Part shown: piece after piece, positions 11,221 through 23,361 of the stretch | Layout of the letters: each line of letters opens with the position of its first letter | Numbering within the stretch: the first letter of the stretch is position 1 | Assembly (NCBI GenBank): GCA_017979445.1 | Contig: CM030706.1 | Location: 6,117,595 to 6,181,594 of the forward strand | DNA from: Akebia trifoliata | Taxonomy: Eukaryota > Streptophyta > Magnoliopsida > Ranunculales > Lardizabalaceae | DNA length: 64,000 nt | Direction: 5' to 3' | The notes under the pieces: generated by a model | Seen by the model: only the letters and a program-made list of their open reading frames with translations | The model's database searches: none | Told to the model about the DNA's origin: nothing | Made by a program: the position numbers and the translations under genes

Positions 11221-11928
11221 CTAGCAATCCATCTCTGTTGGAATCCCTAGGTAGTACATCTTTCCATCCCATTCGGTTCAATGACACCATGTGAGGCAAA
11301 CATTTTGGGAGACTAGAATTTTTCTATTTTAATTGTTTTTGTCATTAATTTAATTATAATCCATAAAGAACTGGCGCTCACTATATTTAGATGGTTTTGG
11401 TCCTTTTGGACAAAATTACGTGAGCGAGAGTCGTGTTGTTGACCGGTCAACGCTCATGCTCCACGCTCTCACCAACTCAGTACGAGACATGACACGTGGG
11501 AATCCTTAAGAAGCTCTACACCGACCTGGTTTCTCCTTAGTAAAAATAGTATCAGCCCCGGAGGACCATCATACGAAGTCTACTCTTAAAAATTCGAGTG
11601 AAGTACATACGCCCAGTACTCAAATGTGATCTTGAATATTTTGAATTCTTGATATGTAGTTGTGTACAACAATTTCAGTTTATCATTTCTCATCTCAAGA
11701 GAAATTTGTGTTTATTTACTATTACTATATGTTATCTCTTTTCGACAAATTAGAATTGTGGATTGTGGTCAACGATTCATCGTCCTTCTACAATGATCGT
11801 AGTTTAGAGGATTAGGTAGAGATAATTCAATTTCTTTGATCGTTAGTTTGATTCGCTATTTCGTTTTACTTATACCCGTGTGTAATTCAAACAAGCGAGT
11901 TACACGTATATTTATCCTATTAAAAATT

Positions 11929-12105
11929 GGGTCTTGTTAAAGTGTGAAAAAAAAAAAAAAAAAAAAAAACACTTTCGAAATTGGAATCTCAAGGTATTTT
12001 GGTCAAAAATAAGTTTTTAAAGGGTATTTTTACTATAAAATCCAATTTTCAAAGTGTATTTATTGCACTTCAACGTGTGCCCTTAACCACACATTAACAA
12101 AATCC
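11929..12105. mobile_element. MITE family E, copy 1
   Basis: It starts gggtcttgttaaagtgtg and ends acattaacaaaatcc preceded by cgtgtgccctta. The second copy at 38453-38635 starts gggttttgttaaggtgt and ends with tgtgtgccctta and gttaacaaaccc. The ends form imperfect terminal inverted repeats (ggg-tttgttaa / ttaacaaa-ccc). An A run of over 20 bases lies inside this copy. Superfamily not determined. Confidence 0.55.
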
Positions 12106-12331
12106 TTAAAAATTAAAAAAATTAAACAGAAATGTTATATCTTAATATTTATGTCACCAAGTCCAATGAAAATATTCAAAGGATCAAAATAGTTGGATTT
12201 GAAAATTAGTAAAAAATAAGTAAATAAAAACCTTATATTTAAAATAAGTGCATTATCGAGTTTAGATTTCAGGAGGATGGATAGAAAGAGAGAAGAAACT
12301 TAGGGATGCTTCATCGATCAGGAAAATTAAG

Positions 12332-12357
<26 letters not shown>
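12332..12357. repeat. (TA)n microsatellite
   Basis: About 13 AT dinucleotides, uninterrupted. Confidence 0.9.
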
Positions 12358-12363
<6 letters not shown>

Positions 12364-12531
12364 GATTCAAAGACTCATCAATTATATAATTTTGGAGAAA
12401 TGCTGATAGTTCAATGAATTAATAGGGCAACCCCTTATTTGCCACAAAAAAAAAAAAAAACATTATAGCTTTTGCGTAAATTCCGAAAATTTTGTGATGG
12501 TGGTGCTAGCCCAAGAAAAATCCCCCTACTC

Positions 12532-12807
12532 AATATTTTTTTTTTGATAACTGGTATCCCTGTCAATAACAAATTAGGGTCATATCAGGGCTTTGTCCAA
12601 TCCATAGATCATGGTCTTGTCAAAAGATTAGTCCCGGGGCACATGCAACACCTACACATCACATGCACCAGGTGACTGAGTGTATGCCCTCATGCCCTCA
12701 TGAGTGGCCCTTGAGGAATCAATGCTCATAGTGAGCATCGAACTAATGACCTATGGAAATTAACCACTTATCAGTCTGAAATTGCCATTGAGCCAACCCC
12801 TTGGGGT
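12532..12807 (-). mobile_element. tRNA-derived SINE with perfect target duplication
   Basis: Minus orientation. The 5' end (near 12807) gives ggggttggctcaatgg, an A-box-like stretch, and about 60 bp later agttcgatgctc, a B-box-like stretch. The 3' end is an A tail (T run at 12536-12545 on the plus strand). A perfect 11-bp direct duplication, tccccctactc, lies at 12521-12531 and 12808-12818. The perfect duplication suggests a recent insertion. The tRNA part resembles that of the SINE at 54.8-55.0 kb (ttggctca). Confidence 0.85.
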
Positions 12808-13051
12808 TCCCCCTACTCCTACTCTTTGATGCATCTACATTCCAAAATTCAATCTGGTTAATGGTTTCTAGACCTTAATTCTGACTTTTTTTATATAAGT
12901 TTTGAAGCTAATTAAAATGCTTAAACCAAAAACAAATAATTATCAATGGAGCTGAATTTTTGTGTATAAATTCTGGGCGTTAAAATGTATTTCACAAGAG
13001 GGATAAAGTTAATGTTCATCCATTAAACTTGACACCTGGCTGGTATTCCTT

Positions 13052-13054
<3 letters not shown>

Positions 13055-13085
<31 letters not shown>
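13055..13085. repeat. (TA)n microsatellite
   Basis: About 15 TA dinucleotides, uninterrupted. Confidence 0.9.
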
Positions 13086-13088
<3 letters not shown>

Positions 13089-13311
13089 AAATATACCCAC
13101 TGATGTTGATATTTAGTATCTATCAAAGGATCTAGAGATAAAAAGTCACCTTGATTAACGGTTTCTAGTTATGGGGTTTTGGAGTCCACCAAGGGCTTCA
13201 TGTATGGATATATTTCAAAGTCACAATGAAAAGATGTTTAAATCCACATCTATAAATACTTATTTTCGCTTTTTTTTTTTTTTTTTTTGTCCATTTTATG
13301 TCTATTAGAAG

Positions 13312-13801
13312 TAGGGGTGCAACTTGGTTCGGTTCAATTCGGTTTGAGGTCAAATTGGAATCAGAACCGAACTAAATTCCATTGGAACCAAACCAACCTA
13401 AACCGTGATTAAGTTCCTTTCCACGGATTGCAAATATTTTATAAATTATAAGTAATATTTTTTAATGAAAAAATAAACATAAAATTTCATATAATAAATG
13501 ACAAATCTATCTATAAAAAGTCATTAGTTTATCCATAAAAGATCAGTAATCTATGTATTAACTCTTAAAATAATTCTTAATAATTGTTATATACATATAT
13601 ATTTATTTTTTGCATAGGGGTTCGATTCTCAGTTTGATTCGGTTCTATACAAGTTTGATTCGAGAACCGAACCAAATTGATCAATCCTCCATTTTCGTAA
13701 CCCGGAATCAAACCGCAATTTGTTCCAAACCGAACCAAACCACCCCAAAGCTATTAGTTTGGTTCGGTTCTCAGTTTGAATCGGACCAAGTTGCACCCCT
13801 A
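13312..13801. mobile_element. hAT-type MITE with perfect 8-bp target duplication
   Basis: Terminal inverted repeats begin TAGGGGTGCAACTTGG and end with its reverse complement, ccaagttgcacccct plus a. The element is flanked by a perfect 8-bp duplication, attagaag, at 13304-13311 and 13802-13809; 8 bp is the hAT signature. Subterminal regions are rich in repeated 'ggttcggttc' and 'gaaccgaacc' motifs, as in hAT transposase-binding regions. The ORF at 13610-13840 is made of this repeat and is not a gene. Confidence 0.9.
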
Positions 13802-13839
13802 ATTAGAAGGTGGCATGTGCATTGTGATTTAAAATATTA

Positions 13840-14370
13840 ATTAGAGGGTGATTTTGAAATTATAGTAAAAAATTTGTAATTTTGTAAACTAATACACATG
13901 ATTTTAGAGATGTGGAATTGCAATTTTCTTGGTTGTTTACCAAAATGACCTTTAATGTATTAAGAGTTGTACTAAATTGACTATAAAAAAAAGATACTCA
14001 ATATTCACTCAAATGATGTGCCATGTATACAGAGACATTGATTTTATTTCTCGGGATACACGTGAAAAATATCTATGATTTTATGTAGTTGAGTGAATTT
14101 CGAGTGACCTTTTTTGAGTCAGTTTATTATGATTCTTATATTAAATTTAAACTACAAGAGGAGGCATGTGCACACGCACATATATCTGAAGGGCTTATCT
14201 AAAACATTGATTAAAGGGTCTGTGAATATTACATAATATGTAAAAATAATATTTTTATAACTTTGAAAACTAACCAACGTAATTCTTTAAAGTTATGTGT
14301 AGCAATTTTATTGGGTTTTGACTGAAATGACCTTAATTGTGTTAAGTTTCACCGTAAAGGTGGGGGCATT
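13840..14370 (+). repeat. Degenerate direct repeat
   Basis: A block at about 13840-13990 (gattttgaaat, then ttgtaaactaa, gcaattttcttgg, aaatgacctt, gtattaagag) is echoed at about 14205-14360 (attaaagggtc, then tttgaaaactaacc, gcaattttattgg, gaaatgacctta, gtgttaag). The function is unknown; probably two decayed copies of one repeat. Confidence 0.4.
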
Positions 14371-14494
14371 TGTGAGATCCTAATGTATGCTAACAATTTG
14401 ATGAATTTACATTTAGTAAATAAGTTCCAAACTTGCTAAGTTGGGCCAATGTTACGTGATTCAAGTGCGAATTGGTACGAAGTGAACTAGTTCA

Positions 14495-14696
14495 TGGTAT
14501 CAAAGCACGCCTTTCTGTCCTCCACGTCACCCAGTTCATATCTCCACATGCTTTGGCCTAGTCCTGCCCACACGTGTGGGGGCGTGGTGAGTTTAGTCCC
14601 ACACTGGACACAAATTGCCTTGTCTCTCTCCTTATAAAATCCTGGGCCTCTCCATGCATAGCCAATTGGTTTTGAGTTGGACCCCCAAATTTATCA
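14495..14696 (+). mobile_element. TRIM fragment: primer-binding site, internal region and 3' LTR
   Basis: tggtatcaaagc (14495-14506) is the usual initiator-tRNA-Met primer-binding site. A 90-bp non-coding internal region follows (14495-14584), ending in a purine-rich stretch (gtgtgggggcg). A 112-bp LTR then starts tggtgagtttagtccc (14585) and ends tttatca (14696). The 5' LTR is missing. A complementary fragment (5' LTR, primer site, internal) of the same family is at 49753-49951, which lets the full-length element be estimated at about 314 bp. Confidence 0.75.
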
Positions 14697-14699
14697 AGT

Positions 14700-17600
14700 T
14701 CATACAGGTTCTTAGAATACAATGAGTCCATACTAATTAATTTATGAATCCAATCATTTTGGTTTGTTTAATTTTGTCATTAGTTGGGTTCTGCTGATTT
14801 TGTGTTACTCACATAACTATTTAACTTTATAATCGTAATTGTAACTTAGGTTCTTGAATTATAAATATACAAATGAATCAAACTAGCGAAGTTCAGTGAA
14901 TCAAGAAATGAATTATCTCTACCCATCCTTATATATCGGATGTGCTCTAGAGTGATAGACTAAGAACCCTAAACCCAAATTTGAACCGATATAACCTACG
15001 AATGGGGTAGCATAGGTCCATCCCATAGTGTACGATGTAGCACTATGTGTTGGACACCCTTTTGTTAAATCAGAGCCCTAAAGTAGTTGGTCCCAAATTA
15101 AACTTCCCTTGAGACTCGAAATTAATTCGTATAAAGTGAAAGTTGTGTTTGGGAAAAAAAATGTGTATAGTCCCAAAAGTCTATTTAGATCAAGCGAAAG
15201 TTAACCCTAATCCCGAAAGTTAGTTCGACTCAAGAAAAAGTTGCATCTAACTCCAAAAGTCGATTTTCGAAAGTCAGTTCGATCTTGTAGTTTTAATTTT
15301 AGCCCTTGATCTAATTGGTTTGGAGATAGTAGTATCTGACACATTTGACAGCTCTACAAAATGTATCATCAGGTGCTTCTCATCATTTTTATTTTATTTT
15401 TCTTTTAATAACAAGTTCCATATAAGTCAAGTAGCTTAATGAGTAATTTACTTTTGATAAATAAATGATATTTGCCTCCACCCCATGCCACCCTTTGATA
15501 CTTAAAATAATGATGCACATGAGATTATACAGTCAAAATAATTTTTCTAACTGTTGGATTCGATTAGTACTTTATAATCTTGTGCTTGGAACTCATACAC
15601 ATATATAAGAATGGCTAATAAAAGACAAATGATCCCAACCATGTATATATGAAATCCAATGGCCAAGATTTATGATGTTTGTTATTGGGATACATATAAA
15701 TATCTCAACTGTTGGATTTCGTATTTAGAAGGTTTGGACCATGGGTTTTTTTGTGAGTCACCTTATCCCAACCTAGAAAGAATTAAGGGGGCGTACGAGC
15801 ACAAATAAATTTATTTTTGGTTCCATCAGATTCTCACAAATGTTGGAAGTGAGATGCGATCGTAGGCAGTTTCTGTTTTTGACCCATTTTCCGTTATTAT
15901 GTTAGATAGGAGAAAGAACCAAAAGCAGTTTCAAATGATAATTTATGCTCGAAAGCACCAATAAAAGCTAAAAGAGCATTTCAAACAAGTTGCCAAACCG
16001 GTACTTAGCCTATTTATGAAGAACATGCAAAGGTTGTAGGTATCTTCTGTAACTTTTGTGCGACATCTGTGTTCTATTTTCACAATCATAATTCTCAATC
16101 ATTGATGGTCCATATCTCATTCAGTATTTTTGAACTTTTTTTACTTTTCACCATTAATTAAAAGAGTTATGTTGCAAAATGGTGTCCCGTTCGTATAACA
16201 AAACACAGTGTCTATGTGGCATGTTTTGATTGAAGATTAGATGCATCGTGATGCGTGTAATACAGAAATGGACTTGGTTATGAGTCGAAGTATTTTAAAC
16301 TCCAAACAAAACGTGCCATGTAGACATTGTTCTTATTCTATAGGAGCAGAACACCTTACCTGATTCTCATTAAAATTTTGAGATGCATTCTTGAATCATA
16401 ATATTTGAGTAGTTTGGCTCAATTTCTAGAGTCCAATTAATTGTAGAATTTAATAGTATTTCTATCTAATTCAACAAAATAAGTTTAAATTCTTTTAAGG
16501 ATGTGTTTGATTGCAACGATTTGCCGTGGAAAATAAATACAAGGGGATTTGCCACACAGCACAAAATTTGGATCTCATAAATACCCTCTCAATTTACCTT
16601 TAAATTTGATGTAAGTAGAGTCATTTTGGTCAAAAACTAATAAAATAGCAACCAACCACCTTATAATCATGATGATTAATTTTTTAAATTAAAAAAAATC
16701 TTTTTTTATTGTATAATATTTCAAAACACTTTAATCAGTATTTTAAATTACAATAAACCATTTTATGCATGCAGACTGCTTACCCTACCATTTCTAATTT
16801 AATTAGAGAGAGACAGAAAGAGACATTGTTCTTACTAACTTAGTAAGATTTCAAATCTTACTAAGGCTTGTCGAGCTCAAATATGAATTATCAAATTGGC
16901 AACCCAACACCACAGCCCTCTTGATTTCATGGAAAAACTCAAATCCTAAGTAAAGAGTTAAAAAGAAAAAATTGGCTTGATTTAAGGTTTTGAAAATGGA
17001 TGGCTATCTAACTTATAAAAAAAAAAATTAATAATGAAAAATAAATTTTTTTTAAGTTTATAAAATTTTGTCCTCGACATCCTCATGCCATCAGATCATG
17101 TTTTTGGATGCCATAAGGTGAGCTCAATGACCTTGAAATCTCACCAAGTTATTAAAGCTAGACTTATTCAAAACTATTTATTAAAAAAAAACTATATGAC
17201 CAAATTTAAATGAATGAGCACAAAGAGATTTTCCGTGTGATTTTTCATGATATATTCAAACAATGAAAAAGAATTTTTCAGTACATCATCCGCCTTACAA
17301 ATGATTTGTCAGGTAAATATTTTCCCTACAATCAAACATGCTATAACGATTTTTGTTGGTGGTTATGATGAATGAGGGCGGGTCATTCTTTGTTAGCGCC
17401 TCATTGAAGCCGAGGTCAAGGGACATTATTTCTTCAGTTTGAAAACACAAAAGTTTCTCGAAAATTCATCAAGGTACATTGTATGCCTAAACTATCCTAT
17501 TTTAAATTATGATTTTAAAAATAGTATCGAATCCTTGCTCGCCCAGATCAACTCATTAGCCAAACTCTTTAAATAATTTTAAAAGTATTAGTCGACATAG

Positions 17601-17820
17601 ACTTCCATTCAAATAATTATAACTTTTTTTATGAGACTATTATTATATGCTGAATCACATTTTATTTTTAGATGTCAAACATTCAAAATAAATTAATTAT
17701 TTCATATTAAAAACACAAAATCCAATGAGGCTATAATATTTTCATAATATTGGACAAGTCATGTTGGATATTGGTTTAGCTAATGTGATGAATGATTCAC
17801 ATAGAGTTGTAGACTATCTC
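14700..17820. other. Intergenic with minor repeats
   Basis: No gene seen. About 15115-15295 holds several degenerate 35-45-bp repeats containing 'aagtt-gttcgactcaag' and 'ccc-aaaagt'. About 15540-15760 contains a palindromic region with 'aatccaatgg' and 'ctgttggatttcg' similar to the foldback at 50659-50876. Elsewhere AT-rich sequence only. Confidence 0.4.
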
Positions 17821-17821
17821 A

Positions 17822-18027
17822 CCATGGTTTTAAAACTTGTCCGAGACCTAGATGTATTGATCGAGTTGTCTTAGTATCGCCAAGCAACGAGACAGACAGA
17901 CAAGTCAATGTATTAGACGAGATTTAAAACTCACATTCATTTGTCTCATTGTTGAAAGAGACATCTCAAATGTATTGAAAAACTCGTCTGAGACAAGACG
18001 TCAAACGAGTTTTAAAACCATGTCTCA
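17822..18027. repeat. Foldback MITE with catggttttaaaact ends
   Basis: The left end ccatggttttaaaact pairs with the right end acgagttttaaaaccatg. The inner part repeats gagac/gtctc motifs in both directions. A half-copy of the same terminus is at about 46222 (catggttttaaatctc). No target duplication resolved. Confidence 0.5.
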
Positions 18028-18029
18028 GA

Positions 18030-19310
18030 CCCAAATAACTCGTTCAAGTCATCTTGTTTAATCAAGATATAATCTAAAAGACAAAACTGCCAAAGATTTT
18101 TAATCAAGATTGGCTGCCCGGCGTATATCTCGGGGCACACATGAGCTTCATCCAATGGACAGCAAGGACTGTAGTCAAATGTCACGAGGAACCTTAATTT
18201 CTTTACTATTCAAAGTTCATACCCAGTGTACAGAAGTGATTAAAGAAGGGCTTTAGAATCCCAATAAAAATATAATTGGTGTACTAAGCATATGCCTTCT
18301 CTTAATCTATAACAAAGATAAATAATCTTAAGTTTTTATATTTTTTTAATTTGATTTCACTTAGTTTAATATCCTCAACTTGCACATATCAATGCAAATT
18401 TAAACAAATTTTTTTTTAATACGTCGGTGAGGGCCTTGGGATGGTGTGCATGATTGAATGAAGGCTTAAACTCTCTTTTAAGTAATTAGCACCGACCTCA
18501 CATGTTCAATGAGTACCCATGTATGTTTGATCTTGCCTTTTTATTATTTTAATCAATATGGATCACCTAGATATTAGGTCTAGGGGTTATAATTAATGTA
18601 CAATTTTTTAATTTTTTTATCGTATTAATGCATCAATGCTCATGTTTATATACATCGAGATAAAATTAGAAACGAACATATTTGAGAAAATATAGTAGTA
18701 CGTGCATCCATCACATTGACTATGGAAGTCGAATCTTAGAATCTTCAAGATATCTAAAAAGAATAAAAATGATCTGGATCATTTTCTAGGAAAAAATCAA
18801 GGGTCCATTAGATTAAGAAGTCAGACAAATGTTAAAAAAAAAAAAAAAATCCATGGCTCTATTTTTAGCAATTTAGGGAATGACAGTATTAATGAGATTT
18901 TCTCAGCTCGAAATACTTTAATTTGAGATCATAGTGGGGGTACTTTCTCCTATAAGAATTTTCAAAGTCTATGGATTTATGAACTATTTCGACAGATAAT
19001 AGTGAAGGATAATAAAATACGTCGTTATTGTCCTTATACAAAAAAAAATTCACTCTTAATTGCCCTCACATGGGCAAAATCCTGGCTCCACTAGTGAGAT
19101 TGGGAATGGTGGAAAGATACGCAAAGAATAATTATTTGATTATATATCCAAAGAGAAAATTATCGAAGCAATTATGTCTTCTCGAGAAGTAAAGTTCGTG
19201 GTGAGAGATTCAGAATGACTTTTGTGCAAAATTCTTGAATCATTCTAGTTAGAATATAGTAGTTGAGGATATGATTAAAGCAAATCAAAATTTCTTCAAA
19301 TCAAGTAAAA
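18030..19310. other. Intergenic, no gene seen
   Basis: AT-rich, short homopolymer runs. The stretch just before 19312 may contain older parts of the LINE remnant that follows, but I could not read RT domains there. Confidence 0.4.
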
Positions 19311-19311
19311 T

Positions 19312-19487
19312 TCTTCACTTATATCTTTGATTCCTGAGGAACGTGGAGCAATGTCTTTTAAAAAATTTAGACTCATTGCTTTATAGAACTTTTTGCATCA
19401 AATGATATCTAGGATTATGGCGAACAGATTGGCATTAATTCTTTCTTCTATTGTTAATCTAAATCAATCGACTTTTATAGAAAGTTA
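19312..19487 (+). pseudogene. LINE reverse transcriptase remnant
   Basis: One plus-strand frame reads SLIPEERGAMSFKKFRLIAL, then (after a stop) NFLHQMISRIMANRLALIL, then SSIVNLNQSTFIES. This corresponds to the conserved RT blocks 1-2 of plant L1 ORF2 (LIPK...FRPISLCN...KI--K-LANRLK--L---IS--QSAF). Two stops and substitutions show that it is dead. It is unrelated in position to the LINE at 1.6-3.4 kb, which is truncated after these blocks. Confidence 0.75.
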
Positions 19488-19827
19488 GGGTATAACAAAA
19501 AGTATTTTTTTGGGGGATGAAATGTGATAAAATCACTTGACTTTTATATGTGCTCGATATAATTTCATCGATGAGTTAAAGAATGTATATCATCTCAACC
19601 TTATTGATCGCCCCTCCAATGAAGTGCCACCTTCAGCAATGATGTCTCCTTTCTCCTTTCCCACTTACATTGGTTATGGAAGTATTCACTTGTACGTCTG
19701 TTTGAGTAAAAGATGGAAGAAAGGAAGTTATTAGTTCCCCCCTACATATCCAATTCTCTCTGTTTCTTATTTAATTTACTTAGGTCATGATCATTACTAC
19801 TATACTACCAATATTTCAAAAGAGTTG

Positions 19828-19949
19828 AGCTAGAGTGACCTCAAGATTTTACTTCATATCATACATCCTGACGTGAAAGTGTCTATGATTCCTACAGACT
19901 TTCACGTCAGGATGTGCGATATGAGGTACATTCTTGGGGTCAGTTGAGC
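19828..19949. repeat. Compact palindromic MITE
   Basis: Arms of about 58 bp: gagtgacctcaaga and catcctgacgtgaaagt on the left are mirrored as actttcacgtcaggatg and cttggggtcagttgagc on the right, with a loop of about 5-10 bp. A related palindrome is at 21506-21612 (agtgacctcaagattgta ... tacaatcttgaagtcact). Confidence 0.7.
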
Positions 19950-20624
19950 ATTATTCATTTTCAAATATGAAAGTTCTTTATAAGGGTGAAGATCTATTAA
20001 ATTTGACTCATAGTATAATAAACCCATGTTCTTTTTCAACCAATGATTAATCTTGTGAACTTCAAAAGTGTTAATTAAGATGCTCATGAAGACCAATGAT
20101 TAATTTAGATATCCTAAATAGATTTTCTCTTTTCTCATTTTTATTATATGTTAAAATCATCAATTATTCCCAATAAATTATTTATTGATCGGGGATGGAA
20201 GATCTCTAATTGTCATCTCCCTTCAATCATAATAAATCTTCAATGACTTCGAAGTACTTAGAATTGGAATCTCACGCTCTAAAAGGAAAAAAAAATCGTA
20301 GTCCATGCAACCTATCATACATTCATCCGCCAATGGGAATAGTTAAAGCCTCTGAACTAAAGATTCGTTCGTAGCTGCATTGACATAAAACACAACTATT
20401 ATTACAAATTCATCTTAAGAGGGTTGTAGATTTAAAAATGTGTCAGGGGTTATGGCCAGTTACAAATATTCACGATTCTTGATAAAGGCAATGATGAGAC
20501 AAGAAGATTTGATATCTCGTCTCCGTCATAACTTTAAGCATGCTTATCGATTTGATGTCAAACTCATTAGTCCAAGTGATTTTACTCATTGTGCCCAAGG
20601 TGTAAGAAATAGTTAAGAGTCTTG

Positions 20625-20805
20625 ATTTTCTCACTCGAAAATTTTCACTCGGTGTGTACACGGCTGACATGGCAAGGGCACAGAATCATAGATCTTTGTC
20701 CTCGGGATATACAAGGAAAATGATCAATGATTAAGTTCCCTTGCCACATCAGCCAAGTGCAGACCACATGAAAATTTTTTAGTCAGAAAATCATTATCGA
20801 ATAGT
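20625..20805. repeat. Palindromic repeat related to the 10.7-kb foldback
   Basis: ggctgacatggcaaggg is mirrored by cccttgccacatcagcc, with catagatcttt inside the left half as in the element at 10672-11220. Short, no coding capacity. Confidence 0.5.
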
Positions 20806-21149
20806 TAGGGTTTTGCCTAGCACCCCTCCTTAAGGAGAATGCTAAGCAATCACCACTTATTGGTAAAAACCATGAAAGCTTGACCAATTATATTGGGCCT
20901 TTGCTCTACTCAAATTTTCACAAACCTTTTGATGTTATTGGTTTTTAAAACAAACTATGTCCAAAAATGGAAACATATTGATTCTACTTTCTTGGCCAAG
21001 TAAAGCTTTCACTTATTTTGGACCCTTTTAGGCGAAATTCATTGTCGTTATGATGATGGAAGGCAAAATTTAAGAATGGTCCATTTAGGGCTGCCAATGG
21101 GCTGGGTTTTGTCCCAGTTTGGCCCATCTAGACCTTTTTAGGATTGTGT

Positions 21150-21612
21150 TACTCATTGTTTCAGGCATTGGTGTGCAAATAACCATAGATGCTTCTCACT
21201 CATATCTAGATGAAAAACATCAAAGGTTTTTTACACACATTCATGTGAATAATGTGTGAAACGATGTCCATTTCAATGTCACTTCAACATTTTCCTTGAT
21301 TAGGATTACTTTTTGAAAGTAATTTAATTAGAGTCGTGGTAGAGTGACATTGACATGGGTTTCAGACATTAGTTTGCATGGAATCATAAATGCCTCTCAC
21401 TCGTATCTCAATGAAAATTATCTATGGTTCTATACACACATCCACAATAGCAATGTGTGAAAAATGTCAATTCAACATTTTTCATTTAATTATTTGAATG
21501 GTAGTGGAGTGACCTCAAGATTGTATCTTATATCTCGATGAAAAGCATCTCTGGTTCCTACACACTTTCACGTTAGGAAAGTGCAATGTGAGGTACAATC
21601 TTGAAGTCACTG
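21150..21612. repeat. Cluster of related foldback repeats
   Basis: Two similar blocks (about 21150-21310 and 21345-21485) share tcactc-tatct, atgaaaa-catc and aatgtgtgaaa- stretches. A true palindrome follows at 21506-21612. The palindrome at 48130-48285 is the same family (cattgaaattgacat ends, atttatggttct middle). Probably a MITE family prone to local insertion. Confidence 0.5.
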
Positions 21613-21715
21613 TAGCATTATTTTAATTATTTTTATTAAATTAGATTACTAATGTTACAAAGACAAGATGATATTTTCACATCAAATAATAATTATTTGA
21701 ATATATATATATATA

Positions 21716-22106
21716 GGGGGCGGTTCAAGGGCCATATGTAAAAACATATGAAAAAATAATGGTTTTTCAAAATATTGGTTAGAGGTTTTGGATTGAGCTG
21801 ATTTTTTGCGAGAATGGTCACTATGATGAGAAGATCATCCTTACAAAAAATCAGCTCAATCAGAAACTTCTAAATCCATCAAAAGTGATTTACAAATTAT
21901 TGACAAAAAATCGACGGTCCACATTCTAAATCACTTTTAATGGGGTTAGAAGTTTCAGATTTGACTGATTTTTTTTTTCTTCGAATGATCTTCCCATCAT
22001 AGAAATCATTCTCACAAAAAATCAGCTCAATCCGAAACTTCTAACCCATATTTTGAAAATTTATTAAAGTTACATTGTTTTTACATATGTCCCTTGAACC
22101 TGACCC
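21716..22106. mobile_element. (TA)n-flanked double-hairpin element A1
   Basis: Ends: GGGGGCGGTTCAAGGGCCAT on the left; on the right the reverse complement GGGTCAGGTTCAAGGGACAT. Both sides abut (TA)n. Inside are two successive hairpins: each starts like ggttagaagttttggattga, turns round within about 100 bp at a gatgatct/agatcatc centre, and ends cagctcaatccgaaacttct. They are separated by a 'gtccacattc' spacer. Non-coding. See also A2 (23721-24120) and the B and D relatives. Confidence 0.75.
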
Positions 22107-22123
22107 ATACATATATATATATA

Positions 22124-23361
22124 GGGAGCGGTTCGACGGACGTTTTTAAAAACGTCTAAGAAACCCATGTTTTGGAGACGTTGGATGGCGTTTAACGGAT
22201 GCTTCAGATGGAGAGAAACATCATTTCAACGAAAGAAACGGAATTTCGTTATTTTTCAACGGACTCCCTCGACTTTCCCTCGTTTCTCTTTGTCTCATCT
22301 TCTTCATTTAAACTCGACAGAAATAAAACCTCTCTGTTTCATTGAAACTCGACAGAACATCATTTCCCTCTCTTCTTCTTCTTCGTTTTTATCTTGTTTG
22401 AAACCCATACAAACCCATCGAAACCTTCTCTACTCTCGATTGAAAATCCAATCCAACGAAACCTCTCTTTTTTTTATAAACAAAACCTCTCCTCTCCTCT
22501 CTGTTTCATTGAAACTCGACAGAACAGAAAATCCATCTCTTCTTCTTCGTTTGAAAAACATACAAACCCATCTAATGGAAGATTTCATATTGTTTGATCA
22601 AATCCCCTGAATAAAGTGTTGTGCATTCGATAAATACCTCAATTCAACTTGAAAATGGAGAACTTCTAAGAGATTAGAGACAAAAAAAAACATATTATTA
22701 GGGTGCCCAAAGCTGAACAGTTGGGCACCTCCCTCTCCTTCATACATATCAAATGTAAATTGGCAAAAACGAGGATTGAAGTTTTTTTTCGTTTTTTTTT
22801 TTCTATCTTTCTTCTCGTCCCCATCTCATAATGGTGGAACCCCATGTAAGGCCAGCCCCAAAACCTGCGGTGGCAATTGTTTGGCCTGATTTCACCTTCC
22901 CACTTTGAACAACTTCATCCAAGTCCAAGGGAGAAAGTGAGTGAGAGTTCAGTCTCATCCTCCTAACTTCATTATTTGGAATCGCCATTAGCACATTGAC
23001 GATCCTCAGCCCTTTCAACAGCACCTCCTCCTTCGGTATAAACACCGAGAATTCCTCATATTGCTCCTCAGGCAAATGGGTTTTCTGTTGAGACGAGAGA
23101 GAGAGAGAGAGAGAGAGAAGAGACAGTGAGTTCAGTCAAGACGAAGGGGTTCTCTGTCGAGTTCGACAGATTATGTTAATAGAAAGTGAGTTTGTTTAAA
23201 AAAATAAAAATAAAATGAGGGAGTTTTTTTAAATAATCTAAAACTCGTTTTTTCATTTGGAAATGACGTCTGACAGAATCTCAGCCATTTATTTATCAAA
23301 ATCCAACAGCTAAGAAACATGGGCTTCTCATATGTTTTCTTACACGTCCCTCGAACCGCTC

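Noticed and set aside
12550..12560. tggtatccctg as a primer-binding site
   Set aside because: Departs from tggtatcagagc after seven bases and lies inside a SINE with perfect target duplications.
13610..13840. 76-codon ORF
   Set aside because: Consists of the subterminal 'gaaccgaacc' repeats of a hAT MITE and its flank.
22167..22610. 147-codon plus-strand ORF in element C1
   Set aside because: Serine/leucine-rich reading of a CT-rich tract with an internal direct repeat; no domain. Kept only as part of the transposon.
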